DNA of 64,000 nt from Vulcanisaeta sp. JCM 16161 (GCF_001316285.1 NZ_BBDO01000002.1:1-64000), one strand, 5' to 3'. Counted from the stretch's first letter, positions 39,037-49,653 are shown. The notes: a model not told the origin generated them from the sequence alone. Numbers and translations: made by a program.

Positions 39037-39502
39037 CTGTAGCCAAGAAGTAATAAGGGCAATGGAGGAGTTTCTATGGGCATTATTAAACGGTGGCAGC
39101 AAGGAGAACGTGATGAATAGATTAATGGCATGCGGTGAGTACGCCAAGCCCTACTTAAACGTGATCAATGGTAATGATCCAGGCAATACAATATCGGCCG
39201 CAGTGTCGTACTACCAATACGTTAAGCTCGCTAAAGGTGAACTACGCATAAATGGGAATTACATAAGGGGCATTGATGAAGACCTTACAAGACCTGATAC
39301 AACCTACTCACTCATTATTGATAACATGGTCAATGCATTGAAGGCTCAGGACTACGTAACTGCGGGCTTCCTAGCTGACTTGGCGTTCATTACTCGGTCA
39401 TATATACTCTGCGTAAGTAATAATGGTGAGGATTCATGTGATTGGATTAGGAGGGCATTTAATGTTAGGATTTTGATCCTAAAACGATTTAGCAGGTATT
39501 GA
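38996..39502 (+). CDS. Uncharacterised helical protein coupled to the KaiC-like gene
   Basis: About 165 residues; candidate starts at 38996 or 39002 lie inside the end of the ATPase gene, a translational-coupling layout. Helical throughout, with no recognised domain. Segments are QEVIRAMEEFLWALLNGGS, ENVMNRLMACGEYAKPYLN and DNMVNALKAQDYVTAGFLAD. Several cysteines (near residues 15, 46, 145 and 153) may be structural. The 3' end overlaps the convergent DUF35 gene by 14 bases. Confidence 0.6.
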   Translation: MSMQVSRNQVERNNCSQEVIRAMEEFLWALLNGGSKENVMNRLMACGEYAKPYLNVINGNDPGNTISAAVSYYQYVKLAKGELRINGNYIRGIDEDLTRPDTTYSLIIDNMVNALKAQDYVTAGFLADLAFITRSYILCVSNNGEDSCDWIRRAFNVRILILKRFSRY

Positions 39503-39898
39503 TTGGCCTAAACTTATAACCGTAGTTTATCAAGCCGTAAGTACCATCCATCTTAACCATTCTAAACACAACCTCAACATCAATACCTGGACTCAGCTTC
39601 TCAGGGTCCATGCAATCCACTATCTGTCCAACAACCTTAATACCACCAAGATCCACTACACCAATAATTAGTGGCTTCATCTTCTCAAACTCAACAGGTA
39701 CTGAGTAAAGTACCGTGAAGTTAATGAGCTTCCCAGTGCTTGGTAATGGGTACGGCTTAAACTCCCTGGAACCGCACTCACACACAGCCCTTGCGGGAAG
39801 TAAACCCTGCCACACTTAACGCATTGAACACCCTCAAGCCTATAATACTGAGGCATCCTTCTCCAGTACCTTGGTATGGATAGTCTCTGGTCCACCAT
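39489..39898 (-). CDS. DUF35 zinc-ribbon/OB-fold protein, one frame break
   Basis: About 136 residues across a break near 39795. The rubredoxin-like zinc ribbon has GVQCVKCGRVYFP and, in the second frame, ARAVCECGSREFK. The OB-fold part reads GKLINFTVLYSVPVEFEKMK, then IIGVVDLGGIKVVGQIV. DUF35 proteins bridge acetoacetyl-CoA thiolase and HMG-CoA synthase in archaea and channel acyl-CoA. It follows the thiolase gene directly (thiolase stop at 39901, this ATG at 39898), which supports that role. Confidence 0.85.
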
Positions 39899-39900
39899 GT

Positions 39901-41068
39901 CAGCTCACCCTCCTGAGCACTATTGATGTTGATACCAGGTCGAAACCAGCCATGTCCTGAACAATACCCAACTCAGCCTTACCCAGCGACTCAAAGGGCT
40001 TCACATTCATTAACTCCATAACCATTAATACCAATTCATACATACCCGACGCACCACCCGGAAATCCCATGGCCTTAAGTCCACCACCAGCATTAACAAC
40101 TAATTTACTGCCTACGTCTAAGGCGCTGTGGATAGAAGCCTCGGTGTTTCGCCGGGCCTCACGAGGCCCATGGACTCCAGCGCCAGCATACCGAGTATGC
40201 TGTATGTGTCGTGAACCTCCACAAGGTTTATTTCGTTTACTGAAGCATGGGCCATCCGGAGAGCCATGTTAGTGGCGTCCCTAACCGAGTAGAGCTCGGT
40301 TAATGAATCCCTTTGGCCGAGGTATGTTCCATAGGCACCAACGCCAATGCCATCAATCCTAATCACAGCGTCACTCCTAATAGGCTTGTTACATAATACA
40401 ACAGCGGCTGACCCGTCCACGGCAGGCGCAACGTCATAAAGCCTCAGTGGGTCAGCAACGACCTCCGACTCAAGTACATCCTTAAGTGATGCCTGCTTCT
40501 TCATATACGCGAGTGGGTTCTTGCTACCCCTCTCATGCATCTTTATTGGCCATATTGCCAAGTCCTCATAATCATAGCCATACTTAATCATGTACTCCTT
40601 CATCGCCATTGCCGCCTGAGCCGCCGGTGTCACTCCGAAGAAGCCCTCATACTCATAGTCCGTGATTGTCGATAATGCCTTATTCAACTTAACATTAACT
40701 ACGTCATGCATTTTCTCAACACCAACAACCGCGACGCAGTCGTAAATGCCCGCCCTAACCATGTTATAAGCCTCCAGTACCGCGATTCCACTCGACCGTC
40801 ACCACTCTCAATCCTAATGGCAGGTATCCTCCTAAGCCCAACATAATCCGCCAAGTAGGCGCCTAATACGCTCTGGTCCTGAAGCACCTCAGAGAAGGCG
40901 TTGGCTACGTATATAGCACCCAGGTTTGCATTACCCACCTGGTCAAGGACCTTTAGGAAGGCCTCTGCGAACAGCTCCTTCAACCCCTTCTCATAATGCC
41001 TACCACCTGGCACTAGGGAGTGGGCTACGACATATACTTCTGTCGTATTAAACACCAGCAATTGCCAT
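39901..41068 (-). CDS. Acetyl-CoA acetyltransferase (SCP-x-type thiolase), several frame breaks
   Basis: About 385 residues across breaks near 40765 and 40140, plus one near the start. Segments are VAHSLVPGGRHYEKGLKELF, ANAFSEVLQDQSVLGAYLAD, CVAVVGVEKMHDV, DGSAAVVLCNKPIRSDA, INLVEVHDTYSILGMLALES with the catalytic His, and in the last frame VNAGGGLKAMGFPGGASGM. It condenses two acetyl-CoA to acetoacetyl-CoA, the first mevalonate step. The ATG at 41068 (MAIAGV) fits if a frame break near 41050 is assumed; otherwise the start is uncertain. The longer frame from 41106 runs through the promoter. Confidence 0.83.
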
Positions 41069-41110
41069 AAATGTGAAGTTTTTAAATATTCCCTGGATAT
41101 AGCCAATATA
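41069..41110. promoter_or_regulatory. Divergent promoter of the thiolase and HMG-CoA reductase genes
   Basis: Only about 42 bases separate the two starts. The near-palindromic TATA box tttttaaatatt (41080-41090) is centred 25 bases before the hmgA ATG, fitting a leaderless transcript. On the other strand the same box, or ctatatcc just beyond it, could serve the thiolase. Confidence 0.55.
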
Positions 41111-42360
41111 ATGGTTGAGGAAATAAGCCTTGAGGACGTATTCGCAAAAATAGACAGGGGCGAACTGAAGCTTCACGAATTAGATAAGTTCTTTAATGAC
41201 TCGAACAGGGCGACTGAGGCGAGGAGGAGGTACATAGAGAGCCGAGTCAATGTGAAGCTGGAGAATGTTGGTAAGACCGTCATTGATTTCAATACTGTGG
41301 TTGGAAGGAACATAGAAAACACGATAGGGGCTGCGCAGGTGCCGATAGGGATTGCTGGGCCATTACGCGTAATCGGTGATTATGCTAACGGCCTCTATTA
41401 CATACCATTGGCGACCACCGAGGGCGCGCTCGTAGCTCCGTGAATAGGGGCACTAAGATAATTACTGAGGCGGGCGGTGCCAGGAGTAAGGTCATTAATG
41501 ATGGTATGACCAGGGCCCCCGTCATAGCGGTACCAAGTGTTATCGATGCCGTTGAGCTCGTTAACTGGGTTAATGAGCATTTTAATGAGGTGAAGAGCGT
41601 GGCTGAATCCACCAGTAGACATGCTAGGCTGATTAGTATTCAACCGTTTATTGTTGGTAACAATGTTTGGCTTAGGTTTAAGTTCACGACGGGGGATGCA
41701 ATGGGCATGAACATGGTAACAATAGCCACTGATAAGGCCGTTAAGTACATACTTAGCAATTTCCCAAGGGCGCGCTTAGTCGCACTTAGTGGCAATATGT
41801 GCGTAGATAAAAAGGCCAATGCCGTAAACTTCCTGCTCGGTAGGGGTAAGACCGTGATTAGCGAGGCCGTAATACCGAGAAGCATCCTGGAGAAGTGGGG
41901 CGTTACTGCGGAGGATGTGGCCGAGGTTAATAATAGGAAGAACCTGCTTGGTTCCGCATTGGCCCATTCATACGGCTTTAATGCCCACTTCGCTAATATA
42001 ATTGCGGCGATATTCATAGCCACGGGCCAGGACGTGGCCCAGGTTGTTGAGTCTAGCATGGGTATTACCTGGATGGAGCCTCTTGATAATGGCGACCTCT
42101 ACGTATCAGTCACATTGCCAAGTCTCGAGGTTGGTACTGTCGGTGGTGGCACTGGATTACCAACACAGAGGGAGATGCTTCAAATGCTCGGTGTCTATGG
42201 ACCAGGAAATCCACCTGGGACAAATGCGCTGAAGTTTGCCGAGATAGTGGCTGCCGCAGTGCTTGCAGGTGAGGTTAACCTGGTCCTCGCCTTAGCGAGG
42301 GATGAATTGGCGAGGGCTCATGAAATGCTCGGTAGGGCTGGCAAAAGGAGTAGCTCGTAG
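41111..42360 (+). CDS. hmgA: HMG-CoA reductase, class I, one frame break
   Basis: About 415 residues across a break near 41440, between TTEGALVA and SVNRGTKII, which are contiguous in the family. The catalytic Glu is in NIENTIGAAQVPIGIAGPL, the Lys in ALSGNMCVDKKANAVN, the Asp in TTGDAMGMNMVTIA, and the His in LARAHEMLGRAG. It reduces HMG-CoA to mevalonate with NADPH for isoprenoid ether lipids. One per genome and essential, so the break is surely a sequence error. Divergent from thiolase-DUF35. Confidence 0.95.
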
Positions 42361-42436
42361 TTTTAACATCAGAGATATATTTTTGTCTATATATGATTAC
42401 GTACTCTTTATAGTACATAAATTGAAGCGATAAGGC

Positions 42437-42446
42437 TTATAAAGAG
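42437..42446 (+). promoter_or_regulatory. TATA box of the 42463 gene
   Basis: The motif ggcttataaag lies about 24 bases before the ATG at 42463, so the mRNA is probably leaderless. Confidence 0.5.
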
Positions 42447-42462
42447 TTGCGCTAGCAATACT

Positions 42463-42882
42463 ATGGGGATTAGTTTGGTAATTTACGTTTCTCCTGATAA
42501 AAAGGTCGTTGAGAAGACGCTTCAAACCGAGCTTAAGCGGATAATGCTTAGCGAGCTCATAGACGGCGAAGTAATTATTGGCGCCGCAATCATTGATTCA
42601 AATGGCATCCCCATCATTTATCACATCCCAAACACCCTCACCGTTAAATCCCTTAAAAACCTCCTCTCCCTCATAGAGTTCGTCGATCATACCGCTAAAA
42701 TTAATGATGACCTCCTCGGTTCATATCAATACCTCATAATTCGCTTCTCAAACTTCAAAATCGCCTTCTTCGAGATGGGTTCTAAGGGCTGGTTGATGGT
42801 TTTCGTTAACCCTGTCTGGCACGTTGAGAATGTGATGTCAAAGATTAAGCAGTTCATGCTTAGGGTTCAAAGGATGATTTAA
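42463..42882 (+). CDS. Roadblock/LC7-like small protein (tentative)
   Basis: 139 residues, frame intact. The central part, DGEVIIGAAIIDSNGIPIIY, then YLIIRFSNFKIAFFEMGSKG and MVFVNPVWHVENVMSKIKQF, follows the roadblock/LC7 order (helix, five-stranded sheet, helix). Archaeal members are often regulators of small GTPases or MglA-like proteins. No GTPase gene is adjacent, so the call rests on fold-like pattern only. A longin-like fold is an alternative. Confidence 0.5.
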   Translation: MGISLVIYVSPDKKVVEKTLQTELKRIMLSELIDGEVIIGAAIIDSNGIPIIYHIPNTLTVKSLKNLLSLIEFVDHTAKINDDLLGSYQYLIIRFSNFKIAFFEMGSKGWLMVFVNPVWHVENVMSKIKQFMLRVQRMI

Positions 42883-42948
42883 AATCGACACAGTATTTTG
42901 GTAAAAAATTGCCGCTTCAAATATATAAGGTACTTATCCAGCCCTGGA

Positions 42949-43563
42949 ATGATGTCGAAGGTAACAGCTACAGTTAAAGTACCTGAAATAGAGATTAAGG
43001 AGGAGCTCTCATTACCGGCCTCAGGCACTGCCGTAATAGTCGTTGATATGCAGAATGACTTCGTAAAACCAAATGGGAAGCTTTACGTACCAACGGCGCA
43101 AGCCACAATACCTGCAATAAGGAAGCTACTTATGAAGGCTAGGGATGCTAATGTACCCATAATATATACCCAGGACTGGCACTTCAAGAACGACCCAGAG
43201 TTTAGGATTTGGGGCGAGCACTGTGTAATGGATACGTGGGGTGCCGAGATAGTTGACGAACTTAAACCCATGCCTGATGACATAGTAATAAGGAAGCGTA
43301 GGTATGACGCATTCTTCGGCACAGACCTCGATTACGTGCTTAGAAATGTCGTTCACGCAACTAACCTCGTGATAGTGGGTACCGTAGCTAACATATGCGT
43401 ACTGCACACTGCGGGTAGCGCCGCACTTAATTGGTACAACGTCGTCGTACCAATTGACGGAATCTCCGCACTAAATGAATTTGATTATTACGCCGCACTT
43501 AGGCAAATATCATTCCTATATAATGGCACACTCACTAAGGTTGATGGTATTAAATTCGTGTAA
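42949..43563 (+). CDS. Isochorismatase-family hydrolase (nicotinamidase-like)
   Basis: About 203 residues from the ATG at 42949 or 42952, 28-30 bases after the TATA box aaatatataagg. The catalytic Asp is in VIVVDMQNDFVKPNG, the Lys in DIVIRKRRYDAFFGTDL, and the Cys in VGTVANICVLHTAG. TQDWHFKNDPEF supplies the metal-binding His region. It is most like nicotinamidases (nicotinamide to nicotinate, NAD salvage), but other amide hydrolases share these residues. The frame is intact; a longer upstream frame exists but overlaps the promoter. Confidence 0.85.
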   Translation: MMSKVTATVKVPEIEIKEELSLPASGTAVIVVDMQNDFVKPNGKLYVPTAQATIPAIRKLLMKARDANVPIIYTQDWHFKNDPEFRIWGEHCVMDTWGAEIVDELKPMPDDIVIRKRRYDAFFGTDLDYVLRNVVHATNLVIVGTVANICVLHTAGSAALNWYNVVVPIDGISALNEFDYYAALRQISFLYNGTLTKVDGIKFV

Positions 43564-43701
43564 GTATATGTAGTCGATATAAATCCTAATTAATTTTTAA
43601 TATTATTACTCAATATCGAGAATTCACTTTGATTCATAACTTTAATTCACGTATTTTATTTTGAGAAAAATTTAAATAGAAGTAAAAATAAGGAGAAATA
43701 G

Positions 43702-43968
43702 ATGAATAAGGAGTTTGACGTCAAGATTGAGGATATAATTAAGCTCCTGCTTTACAGTGATTCCCACTGGATTAATTCTTTAAGAAAAATTGACTTTAGT
43801 GAGAGGATGAAGATCGTCCACGATGCTGTGAATGCCGTTTTCCCTGACTTCGTTGACTGCGTTAATAAATCGCTGGACAGTGATGTACCTAGGCTAATGT
43901 TTGTTGGATGTTTTGACATGGTATGGCAGAGTGTTGAGTCTACGGCTAAGAACTGCATTAGGGACTAG
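43702..43968 (+). CDS. Small uncharacterised protein
   Basis: 88 residues, frame intact, helical. Segments are DVKIEDIIKLLLYSDSHWIN, FSERMKIVHDAVNAVFPDF and FVGCFDMVWQSVESTAK. A TATA-like aaatttaaatag lies 25-32 bases before the ATG, supporting it as a real leaderless gene. No family recognised. No conserved metal or nucleotide motif. Confidence 0.6.
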   Translation: MNKEFDVKIEDIIKLLLYSDSHWINSLRKIDFSERMKIVHDAVNAVFPDFVDCVNKSLDSDVPRLMFVGCFDMVWQSVESTAKNCIRD

Positions 43969-44018
43969 GGTTTTGTGTGAAAGTCTTTAAAGCGGTAGAT
44001 AATTAATCAAGGATTAGA

Positions 44019-45032
44019 TTGAGTAGACGCAATAGTATTAGTGGTGAAGATTGGCGTAGGGATGCTATATTCATAGTAATTTCCATAGTCGTTATAATGG
44101 CAACAATAATCATATTAGTAAGATCAGGGTTGGCAAGTGCCAGGTATGAGACCCCTAAGTACCCATTCTACCTAGTAATTTCTGAACTCATATATCTAGC
44201 CCAATTATCGCTTATTGGCCTTAGACTCAGTATAATATTTAATAGAGGCATGGGATATAGGGTAGGGACTACGGAACTTATTAAGATTGCTGCTGCCCAG
44301 ACATTCACGTCACTACTCATGCCGGGATTTTACATAGGTGGTGAGGCAATTTCGATAGCCTATCTAACATCTAAGGGCTTGCCGACTACCAGGGCTACCG
44401 AGGGTATTGTTCTTCGTTATACCGTTGATACGATAACGCTGACATCAATCATACTCATTCTTTACCTACTTAGTCTGGTGTTGGTTCCCTACATAGCGCT
44501 TATAATGGCGTTAATACTACTCATAGCATATGTAGTATTATTCATAGCAATAGTGAGCGCGAGACTTGGTAAATACATAGAGCGACTGTTCAGGTTTATT
44601 AATTCACGGGTAAATTTTGCGAGCAATTTCATATTAATAAATGAGGATGAGGTTTACGGCCTTAAGCTCTCATTAATTGACTACCTAGTGATCTTCCTAA
44701 TATCGATAATTCAATGGGTATTGTCGGGACTTAATGTAATGCTGATTTTCTACGCCTTCGGCGTTCACATAAGCATGCTAACGGGCATCCTGATCTCATC
44801 CTCGTATATAGTACTCACATACATATCGGTACTGCCCGGTTCAGCGGGTATTGGGGAACTCGCCAACCTATATGTGTTGAATAGTCTTGGGCTTGGTAAT
44901 TATTACCTAATGTATGATGTATGGTTTAGGGTAATAACGTATATCATACCATTGATAATACTCATGCCGGCATTCCTAAGCATATCCAGGAAATTAACAA
45001 TGATAAGCACTAATCATAGGAACCTCCGGTAG
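44019..45032 (+). CDS. UPF0104/LPG-synthase-TM-like membrane protein
   Basis: 337 residues, frame intact, TTG start at 44019. Eight or so hydrophobic helices. Family markers are AAAQTFTSLLMPGFYIGGEA, TRATEGIVLRYTVDTIT, and SVLPGSAGIGELANLYVLNS near the end, corresponding to the conserved P-G-G/A-x-G-x-x-E segment. These proteins are flippase or lipid-linked sugar-related membrane proteins in bacteria; the archaeal role is unknown. The last 23 bases overlap the convergent helicase gene. Confidence 0.8.
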   Translation: MSRRNSISGEDWRRDAIFIVISIVVIMATIIILVRSGLASARYETPKYPFYLVISELIYLAQLSLIGLRLSIIFNRGMGYRVGTTELIKIAAAQTFTSLLMPGFYIGGEAISIAYLTSKGLPTTRATEGIVLRYTVDTITLTSIILILYLLSLVLVPYIALIMALILLIAYVVLFIAIVSARLGKYIERLFRFINSRVNFASNFILINEDEVYGLKLSLIDYLVIFLISIIQWVLSGLNVMLIFYAFGVHISMLTGILISSSYIVLTYISVLPGSAGIGELANLYVLNSLGLGNYYLMYDVWFRVITYIIPLIILMPAFLSISRKLTMISTNHRNLR

Positions 45033-47292
45033 GTAGTTCGGTGACCCTTGACGATGCGCCCTTAATTATTGCGTCAATGACCTTTATCGCATTCCTCCTT
45101 GATAGGTAATGATTATCATTACCGCAATAAGGTGAGTAAACGCATTTAGGACAACCATCAATGCATGTACAATGCGTCAGTACCTCGAGGGATATCCTAA
45201 GTACGTCATCAATCCTCCTAAGGAGCATCCTGGCGGTGCCTGAACCGCCTGGGTATGAGTCATAAATTATTATGTGCCCAGTTGGGTATGAAATACCGCC
45301 GAGGTCCGTTGGTCCTGCGCCAATCACGTTCTCGCCAACCATGATCATGATGTGCTCAGTTGCATGGTAAGCCCTCCCTCTCTCAACAACATCGACATTC
45401 TCGAATGGACTGAAGGTTATGAATGGCGCGTAAATAACAATGCCCTTTGTCTTGAACTCATATGTAAATGGTTCATTGAATTCCCTCCTCTCAACAACCT
45501 CACCATTGCTGAACCTCTTAACCACGTAGCCATGGACCACCTCCTTGATTGTTAACCTAACGTATTGATAAGGCACTGACTTTATGAAACCCTCCTCAAG
45601 GACCTCCTCAATCCTGGGTTCAGAGGTGTATAGCGCCGTTGTGTAGAAATCATAATTATCTGGCAATCTCCTCACGTGGGCGGTCCTACTGTTTATGTCG
45701 AGTTTGTAAACCTCGTAGACCCTACCACCATGAAGATAAATGGCGCCTTCATGAAGCTCCCTCAGCGCCATAGGCAATTCCCTATAGCCAATGACCTTTC
45801 TACCTTCGACGATCTTAACGACATCGCCAATACCCCTAATACCATGTATCGCCTTAACAACCTCACGTCCCTTATTACTCACGACGTAGTAATTACCCCT
45901 AACCTCAACCAAGCCCTCACTAACCAGGGACTTAAGAATCTCCTCACAATACATATCCACTGAGCCGCTCTTCACGGGCTTCTCATAGGCCATCAATAGG
46001 CAGTGTCTCTTGGCTATCTCGTCATTCCTCCACTCAACGTATAAATCCTCAGGTCTCCTCATGTAGAACTCACGGGGATTTGAACTATAGTAGGTGCTCA
46101 TTGGGTCATCCCCCAGGACCTGAATCACATAGGCCCTTTGGCCTCTCCTACCAACCCTACCACTCCTCTGCAGGTACTTCGAATAGCTAGGTGGTATCGT
46201 TGCCATGACCGCGACGTCGGCATCACCAACGTCAATACCCATCTCGAGCGTTGGTGTGGTTAGGAGCACTAGGTACCTGCCCTCCCTAAACCCATCCTCA
46301 ACCTCATGCCTTTCCTCGATCGTGAGACCAGCCCTATGAACCCTAACCCTATCACCAAAACCAGCCCTATCGACAAGTCTCTTAATTAACTCAACAAACC
46401 TATGGCTATCAGCAAAGACTAGGCACTTCATACCTTTCTTAACACACACCTTAGCCAACTCAGCAGTCTCAGCAAGCCTACCCCTACTTATCGGGCTAAC
46501 CAATACGTGCCTAACCAAGCCCCTCCTACCCTCCGGACCCCTGACTAGCCTAACATCATCAACGCCAAGTAACTCCCTGGCAAAATCAACTGGGTTACCG
46601 ACTGTGGCCGTGGAAACAACGAATTGGTAATCCCTCATGAACCTCCTTATCCTCTTAAGAACGTAATGAACATGGGCCCCAAAGACGCCGTTGTAGACGT
46701 GGAAGTCGTCTAACACGATTACCCTGTAATTATGGAGTAAATCCCTGAACTTACTAACGTGGGTTAACGCCTCACTGACCATGTCGGGGTTTGTAATGAG
46801 TATGTCAGGCGGTGAGGAGTATATGCGAGACCTAATATCGCTGGGTGTGTCGCCATCATACGGCATTACAGACATGTTGATGGTCATGAAGTACCTCTGC
46901 ATCCTGAGTAATTGATCCCTGGCGAGGGCCTTTGTTGGGTACATAATTATTGCCTTAATACCCTCCTTACTGATCATCGTTATTAACGGCAATAGGAATG
47001 CCTCGGTCTTACCAACGCCAGTACCAGCCATTATGATTGTGTTATCGCCATTGATAATCGATTGATAAGATTCCCATTGAAAGTCGTAAAGCCTATCAAC
47101 TCCGAGACTCCTCAACCTATCTATCAACTCCTTCGGTAGGTCCAGGGAATCGACTGATGGTCCATAATTAGGCTCTAAGGGTTTATCCTCATGAACGTAG
47201 AGGATCATCCTGGCCCTATCACTACCCAATTCACCAATGAATTCATCCTCAAGCATGTACTTAGCCACTGTGAGCCTATCGCCCCTAATCAT
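45010..47292 (-). CDS. Hrq1/MrfA-type DNA helicase with DUF1998
   Basis: 760 residues, frame intact. Superfamily 2 motifs: DRLYDFQWESYQSIINGD, Walker A IMAGTGVGKTEAFLLPL, YPTKALARDQLLRMQ, box II VIVLDDFHVYNGVFGAH, motif III VVSTATVGNPVDFA, VLLTTPTLEMGIDVG and motif VI YLQRSGRVGRRGQRA. The C-terminal DUF1998 region has TDLGGISYPTGHIIIYDSYP and the four cysteines of HCTCIDGCPKCVYSPYCG. Bacterial MrfA and fungal Hrq1 repair DNA lesions such as crosslinks. The following gene downstream on the same strand order (47379-48187) is upstream here and may be its partner. Confidence 0.88.
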   Translation of the reverse strand: MIRGDRLTVAKYMLEDEFIGELGSDRARMILYVHEDKPLEPNYGPSVDSLDLPKELIDRLRSLGVDRLYDFQWESYQSIINGDNTIIMAGTGVGKTEAFLLPLITMISKEGIKAIIMYPTKALARDQLLRMQRYFMTINMSVMPYDGDTPSDIRSRIYSSPPDILITNPDMVSEALTHVSKFRDLLHNYRVIVLDDFHVYNGVFGAHVHYVLKRIRRFMRDYQFVVSTATVGNPVDFARELLGVDDVRLVRGPEGRRGLVRHVLVSPISRGRLAETAELAKVCVKKGMKCLVFADSHRFVELIKRLVDRAGFGDRVRVHRAGLTIEERHEVEDGFREGRYLVLLTTPTLEMGIDVGDADVAVMATIPPSYSKYLQRSGRVGRRGQRAYVIQVLGDDPMSTYYSSNPREFYMRRPEDLYVEWRNDEIAKRHCLLMAYEKPVKSGSVDMYCEEILKSLVSEGLVEVRGNYYVVSNKGREVVKAIHGIRGIGDVVKIVEGRKVIGYRELPMALRELHEGAIYLHGGRVYEVYKLDINSRTAHVRRLPDNYDFYTTALYTSEPRIEEVLEEGFIKSVPYQYVRLTIKEVVHGYVVKRFSNGEVVERREFNEPFTYEFKTKGIVIYAPFITFSPFENVDVVERGRAYHATEHIMIMVGENVIGAGPTDLGGISYPTGHIIIYDSYPGGSGTARMLLRRIDDVLRISLEVLTHCTCIDGCPKCVYSPYCGNDNHYLSRRNAIKVIDAIIKGASSRVTELPTGGSYD

Positions 47293-47378
47293 TGACTAAT
47301 GCCATAAGTTACCTCAGTAATTAATAACTTTGGGTGTGCCTAACCGCATATACCTAATCTCATCATTAGCCTTAAGCC

Positions 47379-48187
47379 TCAGCACCCTCGCTCAATCACC
47401 ATAAACTTATCCCAATGCTTGATCACAGGTCTCAACCTGTTACCACACCTGGGGCACTTCCTCATTTCGCCCTCAGTCTCAAAATCAATATAGCAATTAA
47501 CGCATCTAAACACATTGAACGCCCTATAGTCATCAAAGTCCAGCGACACAAGACTTGGCACCTCCGTAATTACAATACCATCAACAACATCCTGTAATCT
47601 ATCGATAATCTCCCTCCTTAGCGATGAATTATCAAGCATTACCAGGAATTCCCTACTACCATAAATAGACCTAAGCCTATCCCTAACGCGCAATAGCCAG
47701 TCAGTATCAATAACCACATCCTTAATAATAACGCCATAAGCCTGACGGACTGTTGATAGGGATTGTCAGGATTCATTACTATGTAATTCACAGAATTATC
47801 ACCAACCTTCTGATTAACACGAATAACATCAATTAAGTCACTATTGATACTTATGAAATCATCAATTAATACACCATCAGCACCACCAGCCAACGCAGCC
47901 TTAATAAAGTCATTAACCGGGTCAGGCATTGCTGAACCATGGATAAAGACCCTAAGGCCAACCCTCTTGACCCACGCAACCGCGCTAGCCAACGATATTA
48001 ACTGCCTAAGCCTACTCAACAACTGCCTAAGAACATCGCCACTCACATTACCCAACTCAACTATGGGTTCTGGCGGTGCTACCGGCGTAGCATCCCTAAC
48101 ATACTTAACAACCTCCAAGCCCTCAAATAACCAGGAACCTGCAAACATGCACCAGGGCAATCCACACCACTTAATGAATACCCTCAC
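47379..48187 (-). CDS. Zinc-ribbon protein next to the Hrq1-type helicase, one frame break
   Basis: About 270 residues across a break near 47740, where YQQSVRQAYGVIIKDVVIDT restores the frame. The N-terminal part is FIKWCGLPWCMFAGSWLFEG; the middle has GADGVLIDDFISINSDLIDV and DWLLRVRDRLRSIYGSREFL. The C-terminal zinc ribbon is FRCVNCYIDFETEG and CPRCGNRL. I do not recognise the family. It is on the same strand as the helicase, 86 bases upstream, so they may be co-transcribed. It is not the DEDDh exonuclease (MrfB) known to partner MrfA in bacteria. Confidence 0.6.
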
Positions 48188-48238
48188 ATGACGAAGTTAA
48201 CACAGCGCCATTATTAACCTTGCTATTAACATTAGGCA

Positions 48239-49653
48239 CTAACCCAGGGACTTAATTAATGAGATAGTGTAATTAATTACCTGGTTCAACCTCTCCTCCA
48301 ATAATGACTCAGCGTAAATCCTAATGATAGGCTCTGTGCCGCTACCCCTGATTAGGATCCAGGAACCATCACTAAACACAACCTTAACACCATCAATAGT
48401 TATCACCTGCTTAACATTACCCAGTTCGTGAAGTCTCTCAATGATTACCTCCCTATTCCTACTTACGAACTCCTTACCATTGCTAAACGGTATATCGACC
48501 CTCCTATAGAAGGACCTGCCATACTCCCTAATTATCTCATTAAACACATTAACCAAGCCACCATACTCAGAGCTATCGCCGTTAATAAAACCGCGGTGTA
48601 AATACCATCCTTATCAGGTACATGCCATGAATAGGCCAAACCACTACTCTCCTCACCAGCAACCTCCGCATCACCACTAATTAAGTACTTAACAGAGTGC
48701 TTAAAACCCACGGGAACCTCGTAAACCCTAAGTCCATACTTATTGGCTATTAGGTCTACGATGTGCGTCGTGGATATAGCCCTAACAACACTCTTCCTAA
48801 TGACCCCCCTCCTGGCCAGATACTCAAGTACAATCGATATCACATTATTTGGGCTTAGGTAGCCATGTAAAGGATCGACCGCCGCTATCCTATCCGCATC
48901 ACAGTCATGCGCAATGCCGACATCATAACCCTTACTCATGACCTCCTGAATCGTATCATGGATATTCTCAGGCTCCGGATTAGGATTTCTACCTTCAAAA
49001 CCTGGGTCATAACTATTATGAACCTCAACAACATCCATGCCTAGCTCCCTAAGTATCTTAGCCGTGTAATTAATGGCCGTACCAAACAGGGGATCAACCA
49101 CAACCCTCAACCTACTCCTCGGCCTAAACACCCTGAGAACATCACTAATTACGTGATCCACATAGTGAGGACCTGGATCAATTAATTGAGGCTTCACAAC
49201 CTTAATGCTTGACACAGACCTATCAATATCCTGCCACTCCTGATCATATAACCTCTCTATTTCACTCGTATCCTCATCCGGAGCCGGCGCTCCCCTGCTT
49301 GTTATTACCTTGAATCCGTTGTATATTGGTGGGTTGTGGCTGGCGGTGATCTGTATCGTGAGGTCGAAACCAAATCGAGAACCAAACCAGGCAACCACAG
49401 GGGTTGGTGTTGGCTTCTCAGTGACCACGGCATCAACCCCATGCTCAGCGGCGACACCCGCGACTATGTCTGCGTAATCCCTGGATTTCCTCCTAACATC
49501 ATAACCAATTAATAGTCTCCTTAGTCCGTATTTGCTGGACCAATAACGTAACGTAGACTCTGCAAGTACTGCCACAAGTCTCTCATTAAAGTCCCTATCA
49601 ATCACGCCACGTACTCCATCAGTTCCGAATCGAAATCTTAATTCCCGGCTCAT
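48239..49653 (-). CDS. Phosphoglucomutase/phosphomannomutase, one frame break
   Basis: About 470 residues across a break near 48585, restored as AINGDSSEYGGLVNVFNEII. The N-terminus is RFRFGTDGVRGVIDRDFNE. The phosphoserine loop is IQITASHNPPIYNGFK, the Mg2+ loop GIAHDCDADRIAAVDPLHG, the sugar specificity loop AGEESSGLAYSWHV (with the E-S-S form), and the phosphate-binding loop LIRGSGTEPIIRIYAES. It interconverts hexose 1- and 6-phosphates or glucosamine phosphates; specificity cannot be told. All four functional loops are intact. Confidence 0.9.

Noticed and set aside
45010..48187. MrfA-MrfB repair pair
   Set aside because: The helicase fits MrfA, but the neighbour has no DEDDh exonuclease residues, so I did not call it MrfB.
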